A stretch of 64,000 nt of DNA, from positions 186,001 to 250,000 of the forward strand of contig JAEUWP010000551.1 of the NCBI GenBank assembly GCA_018524725.1, written 5' to 3'. Below, one piece after another: positions 10,427-24,300 of the stretch. The notes beneath the pieces are model-generated. The model was not told the DNA's origin. It did no database searches and worked only from the letters and a program-made list of their open reading frames with translations. The stretch's first letter is position 1. Every line of letters begins with the position of its first letter. The DNA is from Podaxis mareebaensis (taxonomy: Eukaryota; Basidiomycota; Agaricomycetes; Agaricales; Agaricaceae). The position numbers were made by a program, and so were the translations under genes.

Positions 10427-13252
10427 ATGCAGTCGGCGTCCAGGATGCCAGGAAACACGAACCCACCGGTCAAAATATACAATGCAGTGTATTCTTCTGT
10501 GCAGGTACGGCCACTATGGTGATACCCAATTCATGCCAGTTGACACGGTCGCGTCTCGCAGGTATATGAGTGCATGGTGCGAGGCATCGCTGTCATGCGT
10601 AGGCGTAATGATTCATATGTCAATGCGACACAAATTCTGAAAGTCGCGGGTGTCGACAAAGGCCGGCGCACTAAGATTTTGGAGAAAGAAATCCTACCTG
10701 GTAAGCATGAGATTGTGCAAGGTGGATACGGAAAGTACCAGGGTACTTGGTCTGTATCTCTTCAGCTGATAATGTTGAGCAAGGGCTGACGGTTTATATG
10801 CTATCTCAGGATCCCTCTGGAAAGAGGCCGCGACATCGCACTACAGTACGGCGTAGCCCCACTACTATCACCACTTTTCGATTTCCAGCCATCAACGAAT
10901 TCCCTTGGTTCCCTCCCTGTTAACACTCCCACTGGAACAACCTCTCCACGTCCTCTTTCTGCTTCCTCGTCATACTCTAACCTCGGTAATACTGGCAACT
11001 ATGTCCCATCAATCCCGTCCACTCTTGCCCCGCCACCTATTATGCCTGGTTCCGCTCTTCGTCTTCTTAATCAAGGCCGCGCTCAAGGTCTCTTCACCCC
11101 GTCGACCTCAGACTTGTCGGCAAGGGCACAGAGCTTCAATTCATCCTCACCCTACTATGGTCCGGGTTTCTCGCAGTCGCCGTTTTCTCAAACGCCGCCT
11201 CCTTCGTCCCTAAAGAGGAATCGGTCCGAGGCCGATGCCGACGCCATCATGACTTCCGCTCACGGTCAGTTTCTGGCGTTCTAAGAACGGGAATAAGTGA
11301 CTTTGTCATGTGTTCTGATATTTCTGTACAGACTCTCGTTCATCATCAACTGTTCTCCAGATCAATGGGGAAGATAATCCCTCACCCGCAAAACGACCTC
11401 GCCGTGATGACTCTCCCTCCCGTTACTCTGCGTCCCAAACTGAATCCTGGCCAGCATCATCACAAACCCAGCTTACCTCGCTGCAATCCACTCAACAAAC
11501 CTCTAACGGGATATCTCGACCTCCTAGTACACAATCCACTACAAACGGAAATGCTGACAATAACTCGGAGGCTATCACCTATGTGACACGCTTCGCGTCG
11601 AAACCCTCCATTCCACGTGGTTTGGACCCAGCTGCTCCTCTAAAAGACGGCAGAAGGGCAGCAGTAGTGGCTGCAATTTGCCAACGTGACGACCCCGGTC
11701 CTGTGCTCGACCTCCTCCGTGAAATAGCCTCAGATCCCTCAATAAATGCCAACCCAGGCGTATTCGACATTGACACCATCCTAGATGACCAAGGTCATAC
11801 CGCACTGCACCTTGCAGCGAGTCTAGCAAGGCAGCGAATAGTTGATTCTCTAATAACCAACGGTGCAGATATCCACCGAGGAAACTATCTTGGGGAAACA
11901 CCACTCATCCGTGCATGCTTGGCGACACATAACGCAGACCAACAATGTTTCAATACCCTTGTCGCATCTTTAAATCAATCTATACGCACCTTGGATACCT
12001 CGAAAAAATCAGTGCTACATCATATCGTAGCCTTGGCTGGCGTGAAGGGTCGAGCAGTTCCTGCACGATATTACCTCGACCAGATTCTGTTCTGGGTAGC
12101 GCAGCACCAGGCTGGAGATTTTCGTTCACTAGTGGATCTGCAGGATGAGCATGGAGATACAGCGTTGAATATTGCTGCAAGGGTCGGAAATCGGAGTCTT
12201 GTAAGGACATTATTGGACGTTAACGCAAATCGAACGTTACCCAACAAGCTCGGACTGCGGCCTGGCGACTTTGGCGTCGAGACAGAGGTATACTTTAGCT
12301 TCGAGGACGTTGACTTCGATGCTGACACTATTCTAGGAACTAAGCGGAGGATCAAAGGCTGAGGACATTCTCTCGTCGTTACGCAGTGGTCCTCCAGCAC
12401 CTGTGCAAAAGAGTCAAGACGTTATTGCGGGTATATCCAGCTGTTCGTCTCATTTCATCCAACGCAGCTAACCGCATACTAGACATGACTTCGATGATCC
12501 AAAACCTCAGCACCGACTTCCAAGCCGAGCTCAAAGCAAAACAGGATGCCCTTGATGTAACCCAAGTCCATCTCCGCGCCGCAACGCGCGAACTCTCTGA
12601 TAAGCGCAAACAAATTCAAACCTGGCAATCCCGTTGCGCGGAACTGGACCAGATAAACCAACGCGTCCGAAATGTCGAAAAGGCACTCTCTGACGAGGAC
12701 CAATTTGACTGGACGGGACGTACGGATTTGAACGGGAAAGACGCAAGAGAGACAGCGGGCCCGGCATTTCAGTATCGAGGTGTTGGATCTACTATGATTG
12801 GTATAGGGGGTGCGGTGGATATTTCGGTCAACGTTGATTCGGAGCCACCGATCCCCGGTGGCGGAGGGGATACTATTGCGACTTTAGTGAGGTTGAGGAG
12901 GATGAAGATTTGGCATCAGAGAATGGAAGATTTAGTTAAGGCCAGGCTTGCGAGTTTGCAAGGTGCGAGTGCGGAAAAGGAGTATCAGTGTAAGAAAATC
13001 GTGGCACTTTGTACTGGTATACCCATCGATAAAGTTGAGGATGTGAGCTGCATTTTGCCCCTCAGCTTGGTTATTGCGCTAATTTCTCTCTTAGATGCTT
13101 GAGAATCTCGTGGTTGCAGTGGAAAGCGAGTCCCAGATTGTGGATATCGGTCGGGTATCAGGCTTCATGCAAAAGGTGGGTCTTTCCAAGGAATGCTCGG
13201 GTGTCTAGTGTCTCATGGTCGACTGTTACAGGTTCGAGACGGCATCATTTAA
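10427..13252 (+). CDS. MBP1: APSES/ankyrin cell-cycle transcription factor (Mbp1/Swi4-Swi6 family)
   Basis: DNA-binding subunit of an MBF-like complex that drives G1/S genes. About 800 residues in eight or so exons. The N-terminal KilA-N/APSES domain includes [20 protein letters not shown] and [20 protein letters not shown], spanning introns at 10506-10560 and about 10758-10809. A Ser/Pro-rich linker with KRPRRD and KRNRSE (nuclear signals) follows. Ankyrin repeats lie near 11760-12280 ([34 protein letters not shown]). A coiled coil (about 12500-12700) and a conserved C-terminal Swi6-type helical region end the protein; the last exon is 13232-13252. ATG 10427 is the first in-frame ATG in this exon. 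The frame stays open back to 10277, so an upstream coding exon remains possible. Function is inferred from the family. Confidence 0.9.
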
Positions 13253-13656
13253 GGACACCTTCGTGTACAGTATTTGTACAGCTTTCGGCGTTGTGTTAGC
13301 ATTACTTATCTTATTGATTATGTGACGGAATGGCACACGACAATTTGTAGCTCGGACGTCATTTAGTTTAATCAACGATTGGTGGAAAAGAGAAGCAATG
13401 AACAAACTGAATGGCTTCAACAATAGGGTACGACACTGCAGTGGGCACCATACCTGTGCGAAGTAGCTCCTGGTCAGAAACAATGGAATAATGTGCGTAG
13501 CTATCGACCTGTATATTAGCATTCTATGAAGTGGTCGGAGGAGGGGAGGGGAGGCCCCCGAATCCGAGAATAAATGACCGCACCCCCGACTTCCTAATCT
13601 GGCGTGCCAGAAAATACCCACAATCAACAAAAATTATCCACCGACCAACACCCACA
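13253..13656. other. Intergenic: MBP1 3' flank and GAR1 promoter
   Basis: No gene seen. A G-rich run at 13537-13554 is the only marked feature. Confidence 0.5.
13537..13554 (+). repeat. G-rich tract upstream of GAR1
   Basis: GGAGGAGGGGAGGGGAGG: five G tracts separated by single A. At least two G quartets could form in single-stranded DNA. It ends 103 nt before the GAR1 ATG. Confidence 0.4.
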
Positions 13657-14483
13657 ATGAGTCGCGGAAGAGGTAGCTTTCGCGGAGGTATGCTTCCTCA
13701 TCCTTCCAAAAGGTCGTGCTACTCACAATGAACAGGCCGCGGAGGCTTTCAGCAACGCGATGCTGGTCCCCCAGATGAAGTCCTGGGTACGTTTCCTTCA
13801 AATCAAACTTCAAATCGAATGAACCTCATTCTAACGTGCCAAACTCACATTAGAAATGGGCACCTTCGTGCACGCCGTCGAAGACGAAATGTTATGTTCA
13901 TCAACAATGCCAGACAAGGTCCCATACTTCAATGCCCCAATCTACCTCCAAAACAAATCCGTGATAGGCAAAGTCGATGAAATTCTCGGTCCTATCAACG
14001 AGGTTTATTTTTCTATCAAGATGGGTGAAGGCATGGTCGCTAGCAGCTTTAAAAAGGGAGATAAAGTGTACATTGGAGGTGATAAACTCCTACCCATAGA
14101 ACGGTTCTTGCCAAAACCGAAAGTCGCTGGTGGTACGTGACCGCATTTGTCTTTTCTCACTCGTTTGTTGCTGATGCTATCGTCCCCTCGTTAGGTGTCA
14201 CAAGTATGGAATTGGTCTTCTTTTTACTACACTGTTGCCTGATTTTGATCCCTCAGAACGTGGTCGTGGGCGAGGAGGTGCCGCGGGTGCAAGGGGTGGT
14301 GCAAGAGGTGGACGCGGCGGAGGTGGATTCCAACGTGGTGGAGGCCGAGGAGGACCACCAGGACGAGGTGGATTTAGAGGTGGGCCGCCGGGAAGAGGCC
14401 GTGGTGGAGGAGGGGGCAGAGGGGCTGGTGGATTTCGTGGCGGTGGAGGCGGTCGCGGTCGCGGTGGCTTCAGAGGCTCATAG
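13657..14483 (+). CDS. GAR1: H/ACA snoRNP subunit GAR1
   Basis: Core protein of box H/ACA ribonucleoproteins, which guide pseudouridylation of rRNA in the nucleolus. About 200 residues. It opens with an RGG patch ([11 protein letters not shown]), followed by the conserved Gar1 beta-barrel: [45 protein letters not shown], and [20 protein letters not shown]. The C-terminus is a long RGG/FRGG tail. ATG 13657 has context CACAATGAG. Introns begin at 13688 and 13787. The stretch 14133-14256 fits best as two normal introns (62 and 53 nt) around a 9-nt exon, giving PKVAGGVTKRGRGRGG. As one 124-nt intron it would join as [13 protein letters not shown], also open. Confidence 0.95.
14195..14203 (+). other. 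Candidate 9-nt microexon of GAR1
   Basis: GTGTCACAA is preceded by cgttag and followed by gtatgg. It splits what would be an unusually long 124-nt intron into two of 62 and 53 nt. Phase is kept on both sides. It would add four residues (GVTK) in place of one Glu at the start of the RGG tail, possibly as an optional exon. Confidence 0.45.
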
Positions 14484-14692
14484 CGATGGCACTTGCATTG
14501 CTTTATTCTTTTGTGTACATTTACTTCCCGAATCACATCATAATTGTATAGGTATACGGTCGTTCATCAAGCGAGTGAGTGAAAAGATGGACATTTCTGT
14601 TTCGACGAAGCCATCGTATCTCGTACATCTAATCTATCATCACCACCTTGACGCCAACGAGAACAAGACACGAAATCAAAGAAAAACCGCAA

Positions 14693-16701
14693 CTAAACGT
14701 CAGGAGCATACAGCTGGAAGTTACGGTTATAAGTTCCCGATGCAACCATCCCCCCATCGCTCGAGATATCCACTGACATAACCTTCCCAGCATCCGTCGT
14801 AAGTGTACGCAATAGCTGCCAATCATCCGCACTCCAAAGCTTCACGAGCCCATCGTAGCCAGAGCTAGCAAAGAACAATCCAGAGCGATACCGCCACTCT
14901 TCTGGCGTGTATCCTTTTGTTGTAGTGTCCGATTCTTGATCTTGGTTCTGGGATTTTTCAGACTCGGGTGTATCGCGAGGTTTGTTGTTTTCGTCCACAC
15001 CGTTCATTTCTGTGTCTTCGTCTTTGGTTGTGGTGAGGGGTTTGTAGAAGAGGTCGTTCGCGTGGAAGAAGCGGATGTCGGAGACGTTTGATAGGTGCGC
15101 GGGGATCGTGTAGAGTGCTTTGAGAGAGCGAATGTCCCAGAGACGGATCGTGTCATCGCCTGCGCCGGTGGCGACTTGATATCTAGTCGCAGACAAGCAA
15201 AAAAGTGATTGTGAGTGGAGACCCGAAGACATAAAGAGGACGAACCCATTTGGAGAAAATGCGATTGAATAGATGGCTTGAACATGCCCATCGAGGACCA
15301 TGGCTGTCCTGCCTGTACGTAGATCCCAAACTCGTCCGACGGCGTCGAGACCGCTATCGTGGAACAAAGTCAGTTACCATTAGTATGACAACCAGAGCCG
15401 ATACCAACCCAGAAACAATCAAAGCGCCATCGTTTTGAAACTCGATAGCAAACACTTCCTTGGAATGTCCTTCCTGAAGAAGCAGCTCTTTTGAGGTATT
15501 GACGTCCCATAGACGCCAGGTAGTATCAAAACTGGCACTGGCGACATAATCGCCGGATGGATGGAAGGCGACACGACACACTCGGTCTTGATGGCCTTTG
15601 AGGACTGAAAGGGGTTGGTCGCTGAGGGGATATGTAAATTGATAAGTTCGTCGGGCGTTGGCCAGTGACTCACCTATTCATGGACCAGAGGTTAACATTA
15701 CCCTCGCCTGCCCCACTTACGAGATTGACGACATCGGGACTTTGGGATAGTGTGGCTTGGGGATGCCATGCGACACCACTGACTTTGTCGCTATGCCCTA
15801 GAATGCCGTCAATCGAAAATCGTGCGGGAAATGCGGTAGCCTACCTCTTAAAGAGCGTATTTCTGTACAAGCTGGGACATTCCAGAGCTTGACTGTCCCT
15901 GACCAACTGCCAGTCGCAAGAATTTCGTTGTTTGGTGCAAAACGGACTTGCGCAATAGGTCGCTCATCACCAATCTGAGAGCCAAGGTTGGAGAATTTCT
16001 GTGTACGGAGTCAGCTTCGAGAAACCGAGACTGTTGAGTCATGAATTCCAACCTTGACTTCGTTGAACACTTTCTTTCTGATGTCAATAATTCGGCCCAG
16101 CTCCATTCTATTGTCCAAGCGCTGTTGTGCGAGTCGTCTTTGAGCTCTGTAGAGAAAGCAAACCGAAAACAACCGTAAGCACCTTGCCTGCACTTGACCT
16201 AATGAATCCAACCTAGGCAACGAGAACTCTGCTATCTTCCTGCGAGCCTCCAACAGCTCCAAGGATCCAGGCGTGTAGAATTCTTCCTCCTGCAAGAACG
16301 TCAGCGCAAGTAGGGGTCATGAAGGCGGGGGAACGCGGACATTTTCACTCTCCTCATCTGACGGCTCCGATTCGATTGGCATGGCATCTTCTCCACGCGC
16401 CGCATTGATTTGAGATAAAACGTATATGAGACGATCCCTACGATCAGCGGCCTGAAATGGTACTCAGCAAAGTCAACGAAAGAATCAAACGAGGACGTAC
16501 ACGTTCACCGAACAGCGTTATAGGCTCTCCGATTTCCCTCAGCCGTGCCTTAACGCGATTATCATCTGTCGGCACCGCTAGGGCACGCGCCTTCTTCTTT
16601 CGTTCGAGCTCATCGAGAATGACCTTGTTTTCTAGTCTGGCGCGTTCTGAGCCGAGGTAGTCGCCATCGTCCATGAGCGTGTCAAGGGTTAGTTCAGGCA
16701 T
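14693..16701 (-). CDS. PRP4: U4/U6 snRNP protein PRP4 (WD40)
   Basis: Spliceosomal protein of the U4/U6.U5 tri-snRNP. About 540 residues. The N-terminus holds the SFM/PRP4 motif region: [20 protein letters not shown], the split-helix linker to RRDRLIYVL, then an acidic stretch ([19 protein letters not shown]). [20 protein letters not shown] leads into seven WD40 blades, for example [61 protein letters not shown] and [19 protein letters not shown]. One blade carries a charged insertion (near 15020-14900, [10 protein letters not shown]...), which looks disordered. Several introns of about 50-60 nt. The start at 16701 gives [17 protein letters not shown] and lies 210 nt from the divergent COT1 start. 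Confidence 0.93.
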
Positions 16702-16911
16702 GGCTGCGTGATAGGTATAATGGGGAAATGGAGGTGGAATATGCTGCTTGGGAGGCGTGAGGAGTAAGTACGAGGTCGTGGAGGTAAGAGGATGGAAGGA
16801 GTGAATGAATGTAAATGCAAGTCACGGGAGATGGATGCGTGGGGAGACAAGACACATGTCCGCTTTTTCATTTCTGTAACCATCAACTTCAACAACCACC
16901 TCATTCCGACC
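16702..16911. promoter_or_regulatory. Shared bidirectional promoter of PRP4 and COT1
   Basis: Only 210 nt separate the two divergent start codons, so both 5'UTRs and core promoters must lie here. The COT1 frame stays open leftwards to an ATG at 16792. The ATG at 16912 was chosen because it gives a compact start and the upstream stretch looks non-coding. Confidence 0.5.
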
Positions 16912-18874
<1,963 letters not shown>

Positions 18875-19394
18875 ATATGCGGCTTGATACCTGTTGACGA
18901 CGATGCACTACGATGGGTCACGAATCCGGAGCAATTGAGTATAATTTTCAAATTTTCGGGATTTCTTTTCTGTTACTTTTCGCTACTGTTACTGCTGTTC
19001 GCTAATCGTAAATTGGATCTGGTAGAAGAATACAACTTGATATTACTGCCATCACCGGAAAACTCGCACCGACAGACACGACTTCGACGCAGAAATGTTC
19101 GAAAATCTCACCGTTGTGCAGAAGGCAAATGCAAGAGAAAGTATGTGCGGACCGGGCCGGGCCGGAAGAAGGCCCCTATCTGGGAAAATGCTCGACCTGT
19201 GACCTTCCCCTCAGGCTGAGGCCACCGGGAAAACACAAAACCTGTCATGCGGTTTCGACACCCTCCTTTGTCGAACCTGACAGATTGGTAATAAATTCAG
19301 TTTCAACCATATAAGCGATAAACATCGTCCCAAGACATCCTCCAGACTCACGAAAGCAATCAAAACCTCTTGACTTAACACAAAGACCTCGACT
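18875..19394. other. Intergenic: COT1 3' flank and LAD promoter
   Basis: No supported gene. An open frame from 18884 has no family resemblance. A TATA-like CATATAAG lies at 19308-19315, about 80 nt before the next ATG. Confidence 0.5.
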
Positions 19395-21004
19395 ATGGCA
19401 ACTGCAGCGGTGGACGCGGGCAATGCCGATATCTACAACCCCCGCAAGATCCTGGACCACCCTGACTTCAGGGTTTTGCAGGCAGGAGAGAAACCAAAAC
19501 CAGGTGCTAATATTGCGGCGTTTTACAACCCACAGCATGAGATTCATCTAGTGGAGAAGCCGAGGCCAAAACCTGGGCCCGGGCAAGTGCTGTTGCATGT
19601 GCGCGCCACAGGGATTTGTGGGTGAGTTGTGTATTTAACCTTCCTGCTTTCAACCTTGAGCGCTGATCGCAGTCCGATCGTATGTTACATTGTATAGGAG
19701 CGACGTTCATTTCTGGAAACATGGGCGGATTGGAGACTCAATGGTGGTTTCTGACGAAGTGAGTAGCATTTCATACGCCACTAATTAATCCGCATTTTAG
19801 CTGAGATAGGGGAACCCTCGGCTGTGTAGTGTGGGTCTGGACATGAAAGCGCTGGTGAAGTTGTTGAGGTTGGCGGGGGTGTCACGCAATGGAAGCCAGG
19901 TGCGCAGTATACGTCTAAGGCTGTTTGACAGGAGACTCATACGCCACTGCACAGGTGACAGAGTCGCGATCGAGGCAGGTGTCCCATGTTCCAAGCCATC
20001 CTGTGATGCATGCCGGACAGGGAGATACAATGGATGTCCCGACGTCGTATTTTTCTCTACCCCGCCTTTCCACGGTGCGTCTTAACGCAATGTTACACGA
20101 ACATTCAACTAACTATATCATCCAAACTTCCAGGCACTCTGACAAGGTGGCATTTGCACCCCGCAGAATGGCTCCACCGCCTCCCAGATAACGTCTCTTT
20201 CGAGGAAGGCTCTCTCTGCGAACCACTGGCAGTCGCCTTAGCAGGAATCGAACGCTCAGGCCTGCGCCTCGGTGATCCGACTCTTATCTGGTACATCTTA
20301 TTCCTTCACCTCCCATAGTTCATAATACTTATGCATGTACAAGTGGTGCCGGTCCCATTGGTCTGGTCACCCTCCTTTCTGCCCGCGCTGCAGGAGCTGA
20401 GCCCATCGTGATAACCGATCTATTCCAGTCTCGTCTTGACTTTGCCAAAAAGCTGGTCCCAGGTGTACGTACGGTCCTAATTAAAAAAGGTACGACGTCG
20501 AAGGAGCAGGCGGAGGAGATTAAACAAGCCGCTGGAGGAGCGGTGAAGGTTACATTAGAGTGCACTGGTGTGGAGAGTAGTATCCACGCGGGTGTCTATG
20601 TGCGTACACCTTCGTTCTCCTTCTGATCGTCTGTGCCAAATTGACAACTAACTGTTGGTCCGGCCTCATAGTCCACACAGTTTGGTGGGAAGATGTTTAT
20701 TATTGGCGTTGGGAAGAACGAACAAGTGGTACGTAGCTTTCCGATGACGGAATGTATGAGCAAAGATCCTGACATAGAGCTACTAAAGTTCCCGTTCATG
20801 CATCTCAGCGCCAACGAAATAGATGTCAGCCTCCAGTATCGCTATGCCAACCAGTATCCCAAGGCAATCCGCCTCATCTCTGCAGGTTTGATCAACGTCA
20901 AACCACTCGTCACTCATCGTTTCGCACTTGAAGACGCCATTGATGCATTCCATGTTGCGGCTGACCCGTCACAAGGAGCAATCAAAGTTCAGATTCGAGA
21001 TTGA
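19395..21004 (+). CDS. LAD1: Zinc-dependent L-arabinitol 4-dehydrogenase (polyol dehydrogenase)
   Basis: Medium-chain, NAD-dependent dehydrogenase. The closest family by memory oxidises L-arabinitol to L-xylulose in fungal pentose catabolism; xylitol or sorbitol dehydrogenase is the main alternative. About 385 residues. Catalytic zinc ligands lie in [17 protein letters not shown] and [17 protein letters not shown]. The structural zinc loop has four cysteines in [17 protein letters not shown], followed by [20 protein letters not shown], which resembles LAD. The Rossmann motif is [18 protein letters not shown], and the end reads [20 protein letters not shown]. Introns of about 50-75 nt, for example 19769-19838. 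Start [16 protein letters not shown] at 19395; stop at 21002-21004. The last exons include a possible retained intron near 20729-20787. Confidence 0.88.
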
Positions 21005-21364
21005 GAGAAGGAAAGGAATGTTTTTATTGTATTTCTGTTATTTGTTTATCACTACCGCCGTGTCATTTTTCCTAAAGGAGACGAAATTGAACTGTCTATA
21101 GTTATGTCTGCGTAAAACCACGCCATCATAGTAAGAAGACGAAAGATCGGAAAACCCTGCATATGCATACGCATGATTATAGCTACAGTACATATCATAT
21201 GTGTCTCTCCTAGAAGAGGGCCAAAAAGTATACATACAACCCACAAACCAAGACCGCGAAAGAGAGGAACGAAGTGAAGAAAGGCAAATAATAATAATCA
21301 CCCATACAAGTGCCTCGCAAGACCCCAAAGAAACCCAGAGTCAATCCACTACTGACGGTGACGA
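21005..21364. other. Intergenic between convergent LAD1 and BYE1
   Basis: Two 3' ends face each other across 360 bp. No gene or repeat recognised. Confidence 0.5.
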
Positions 21365-24300
21365 TTACCAACGACGACCAGGACTTCCACCCGCATCATC
21401 GTTCCTTTGTTTCCTAGGCCAGCCAGAATCAACAGGTCGGTGTGATGCACTTCCTCCACCACCGCGATGCTTGCCCCGTCCCCCACCTCGATGGTGCGGG
21501 TGCCTACCGTCTCGACCTCCGCCACCAGCTCCACCGCGCCAACCGCCACCACGTTCCCGGTCTCGATCACCGCCTCTTCCGCCAACGTGGTGTCCGTGAG
21601 GGGGCGGATATGAGTCTCGACGATCATGATCGATCGGACCATGATGTGGCGGCGGATGTGAGGGTGCCCGTCCATGAGGTGGAGGTGGGTGCCCGTAAGT
21701 CGAAGGGGGAGGGTACCCTCCCGGAGGTTGGGGAGGAACTGACGGAAAAGAGAAACCAGGCCATTGATGCGGGAGAGGTGGTGGTGCGCTGTGTGGAGGT
21801 TGCCCTGGTACTGAAGCTGGTTGGGGACCACTGGGAGGGCCACCACCCGGGGTTGGGATATTAATTGGGACTGGAAGGTTCGTAGACGCCAGCGTCCGCA
21901 GCACATTTTGTATTTGCTCTGGTGTCAGTGACGCCACCTCTGCTGCAAGTGCAGCTGTGTCAATCTGCGGAGGTAAGGCGGGTGGTGGTGGTGCCGACGC
22001 TGTTCCAGGAGGTGAAATGCTAGGAGCAGGTGGCGGAACAGGTGGCGAATGCGATGTGGAGGCTGCAAGCTGGGGTAGGAACATGGATAGGTTTGGAGGC
22101 GGGGCCGAAGGCGTCGCTGTTGCTGAAGGTGGGATGGTTGCTGGGGTGGTTGAAGAATGCTGGGGTGGTTGAGGCGGTGGATTATCGAGTTTGCCTTTGC
22201 CGAGAATCCATATACCAATCATATAGTCAGCTTTTCGAGTTTTTGGCATCTTGAGTTCATCCAAAAGTTCAATGTACTCTGGTAAGGGTTCACTCGATAG
22301 GAGGGGTATGAGATAGAGTTCGCGTCCGGGAGACCATTCCTTTGGTCGTTGACCCCAAGGGAAAATGAGTCCATGGCGACTAGAAGAGAATCCAGTCAGA
22401 GACAACATCGCAACAAATCCAGAACTTAACTTACTCTCTAGACTTGAGGTAATCAGTTAAAGCATTGAAATCAGTCTTCGAATCTTCAGTCACAGGCGAA
22501 AACGCGACCGCAATCAACTCCTTCGCTGGATTCAACCTGACCTGCGTCAGAAACTCCGATGAACTTTGGGTCGGCACCCTTCCATCAATTCTCATATCTT
22601 CCGAAGGGAACAGGGTCTTCCACCACATGGACTGATGGCCAAGCGTCCGTCCACCGATCTGTCGGGCAAAGACCGTCGTTGATTGAGGTGCGGCCGTGTC
22701 AAGCGGCATGTGGATCTAAAATAGATCAGTCAGTCGATCGGTACCTATTTAACAGCATATCACAACATAAAAGCTGAGTCAGAACATACCTTGCCAGTCC
22801 AACAGGACTGCGTCGCCTCAAATATGACTTCCGGATCCTGGCTGACAGCGGGTTCAGCGGGCACAGATCCGGCAGCAGCGGAACGATCCACGACGTCCTC
22901 ATCCTTCTCTTCCAAGAACATATCGAAGTCATCATCGTTAGCGACTTCCATGGGTTCGGGCTCCATGACCAAGGTCTTTATCCCCTCTCCTGGTCCACCA
23001 CCAGACGTGTCTTTGTCCGCATCCGTGCCCGAGGTGGAGCGAGGCGGGGATTTGGGTGTCCGGGACATATCATCATCCTTTGGCCCACTCCAGAGCGAGT
23101 TAAGGTCAAATGAGAGCCCGCGCTGCCGTGTGGCAGAGAACGGCGAAACTCCAACCGGTGTCATCGGACTCGTTGGCGAAGCAGAAAATTGGCCCAACCC
23201 AGTAATCGTGTGGTGTGCCTCAGGAGGTTTATCAGACGCACTATCATTCGATTCAATAGGCTGCTCGAGCGGCGAGGTTGCAGCAATGGCAGAGTCCGAG
23301 TTTCCTTCAGTAGCACCGGTATCTGCACTAGGACCAGTGTTGGCAGCGCCACCCCCTTCCTGTTCAGTTCCATCTTCATCAATATTAATCAAGTCCGCCA
23401 AATTCAACTCGGGCTCCGGAGCGGCCATGACCACGTCTGAAACCGTATGTGTGAACAAAGGCCGCATTGACGAACTGAGAATGTCATCATTCCCTTGATG
23501 TTGATGTTGCTGTAGCACGTGCGAGGGTACAGGCGGCGGAGCGCCCCACCCAGCAGCACTGGCATCCGTTACAGGACTGTGACTGGGCACGACAGGTGAT
23601 TCCGGAGGAACACTCAATGACTGCGTCCGCTGTCTCTGCTTCTCAACGGCCTTCAACCTTTCTCTGCGTTCTCTCTCCCTCCGTTCCTCCTCCTCTTGCT
23701 CTCTTTCTCTCTGCCTTTCGATTTCGCGTGCCCGTGCAAGTTCTCCATTGACGTCTTCAATGTCTTGTAGGCCCTTATGTGTGATCTTCGCCCGCGGCAC
23801 AACGGGCTTTTGAAGGATAGTTTGCTCCAATGATTCTTTCTCTGCGATCTTGATGTGTTGCTTCGTTTCTTCATCTGCGAGGTCCGTGGAGGACATGAGC
23901 GAGATTTCCTTTGGTGTGATTGCACCTGTCGTGATCCGTTGATGGATGACGACCCGATCGGGTTTGCTCAGGTTGAACTGGATCGTGCGGAAACGATCCC
24001 TAGTTGAAAAAGTCAGGGTTGGTCTTAGAACTCGTGGATACCAAGGATGAAAGACTTACTTGTATTTTGCACCAGCATGTGGCGCGCCACTCTTATCCGG
24101 CTCCGAGTAGATATCAAACATACACCGCTCAAGTTCAGCAGTGAATCGCTTGCTCTCGTTCATCAAAGCCTCCTTCTCCTCCTCCGTCATCTCTTCCAGC
24201 TTCTTCGGCACAATCCCCCCGACTGACTTCTTTTCTTCATTCAATTCTTGCCCTTCGCCTTCACCCTCCGTCTTCACGATCGTCTTATCTTCCCGAACGT

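Noticed and set aside
14137..14781. 214-codon plus-strand ORF and a Pro-rich minus-strand ORF over GAR1
   Set aside because: Both are other frames of the GGC/CGT-rich RGG tail; GAR1 in its own frame explains the region.
22791..23498. 235-codon plus-strand ORF inside BYE1
   Set aside because: Antisense shadow of the linker between the TFIIS and SPOC domains.
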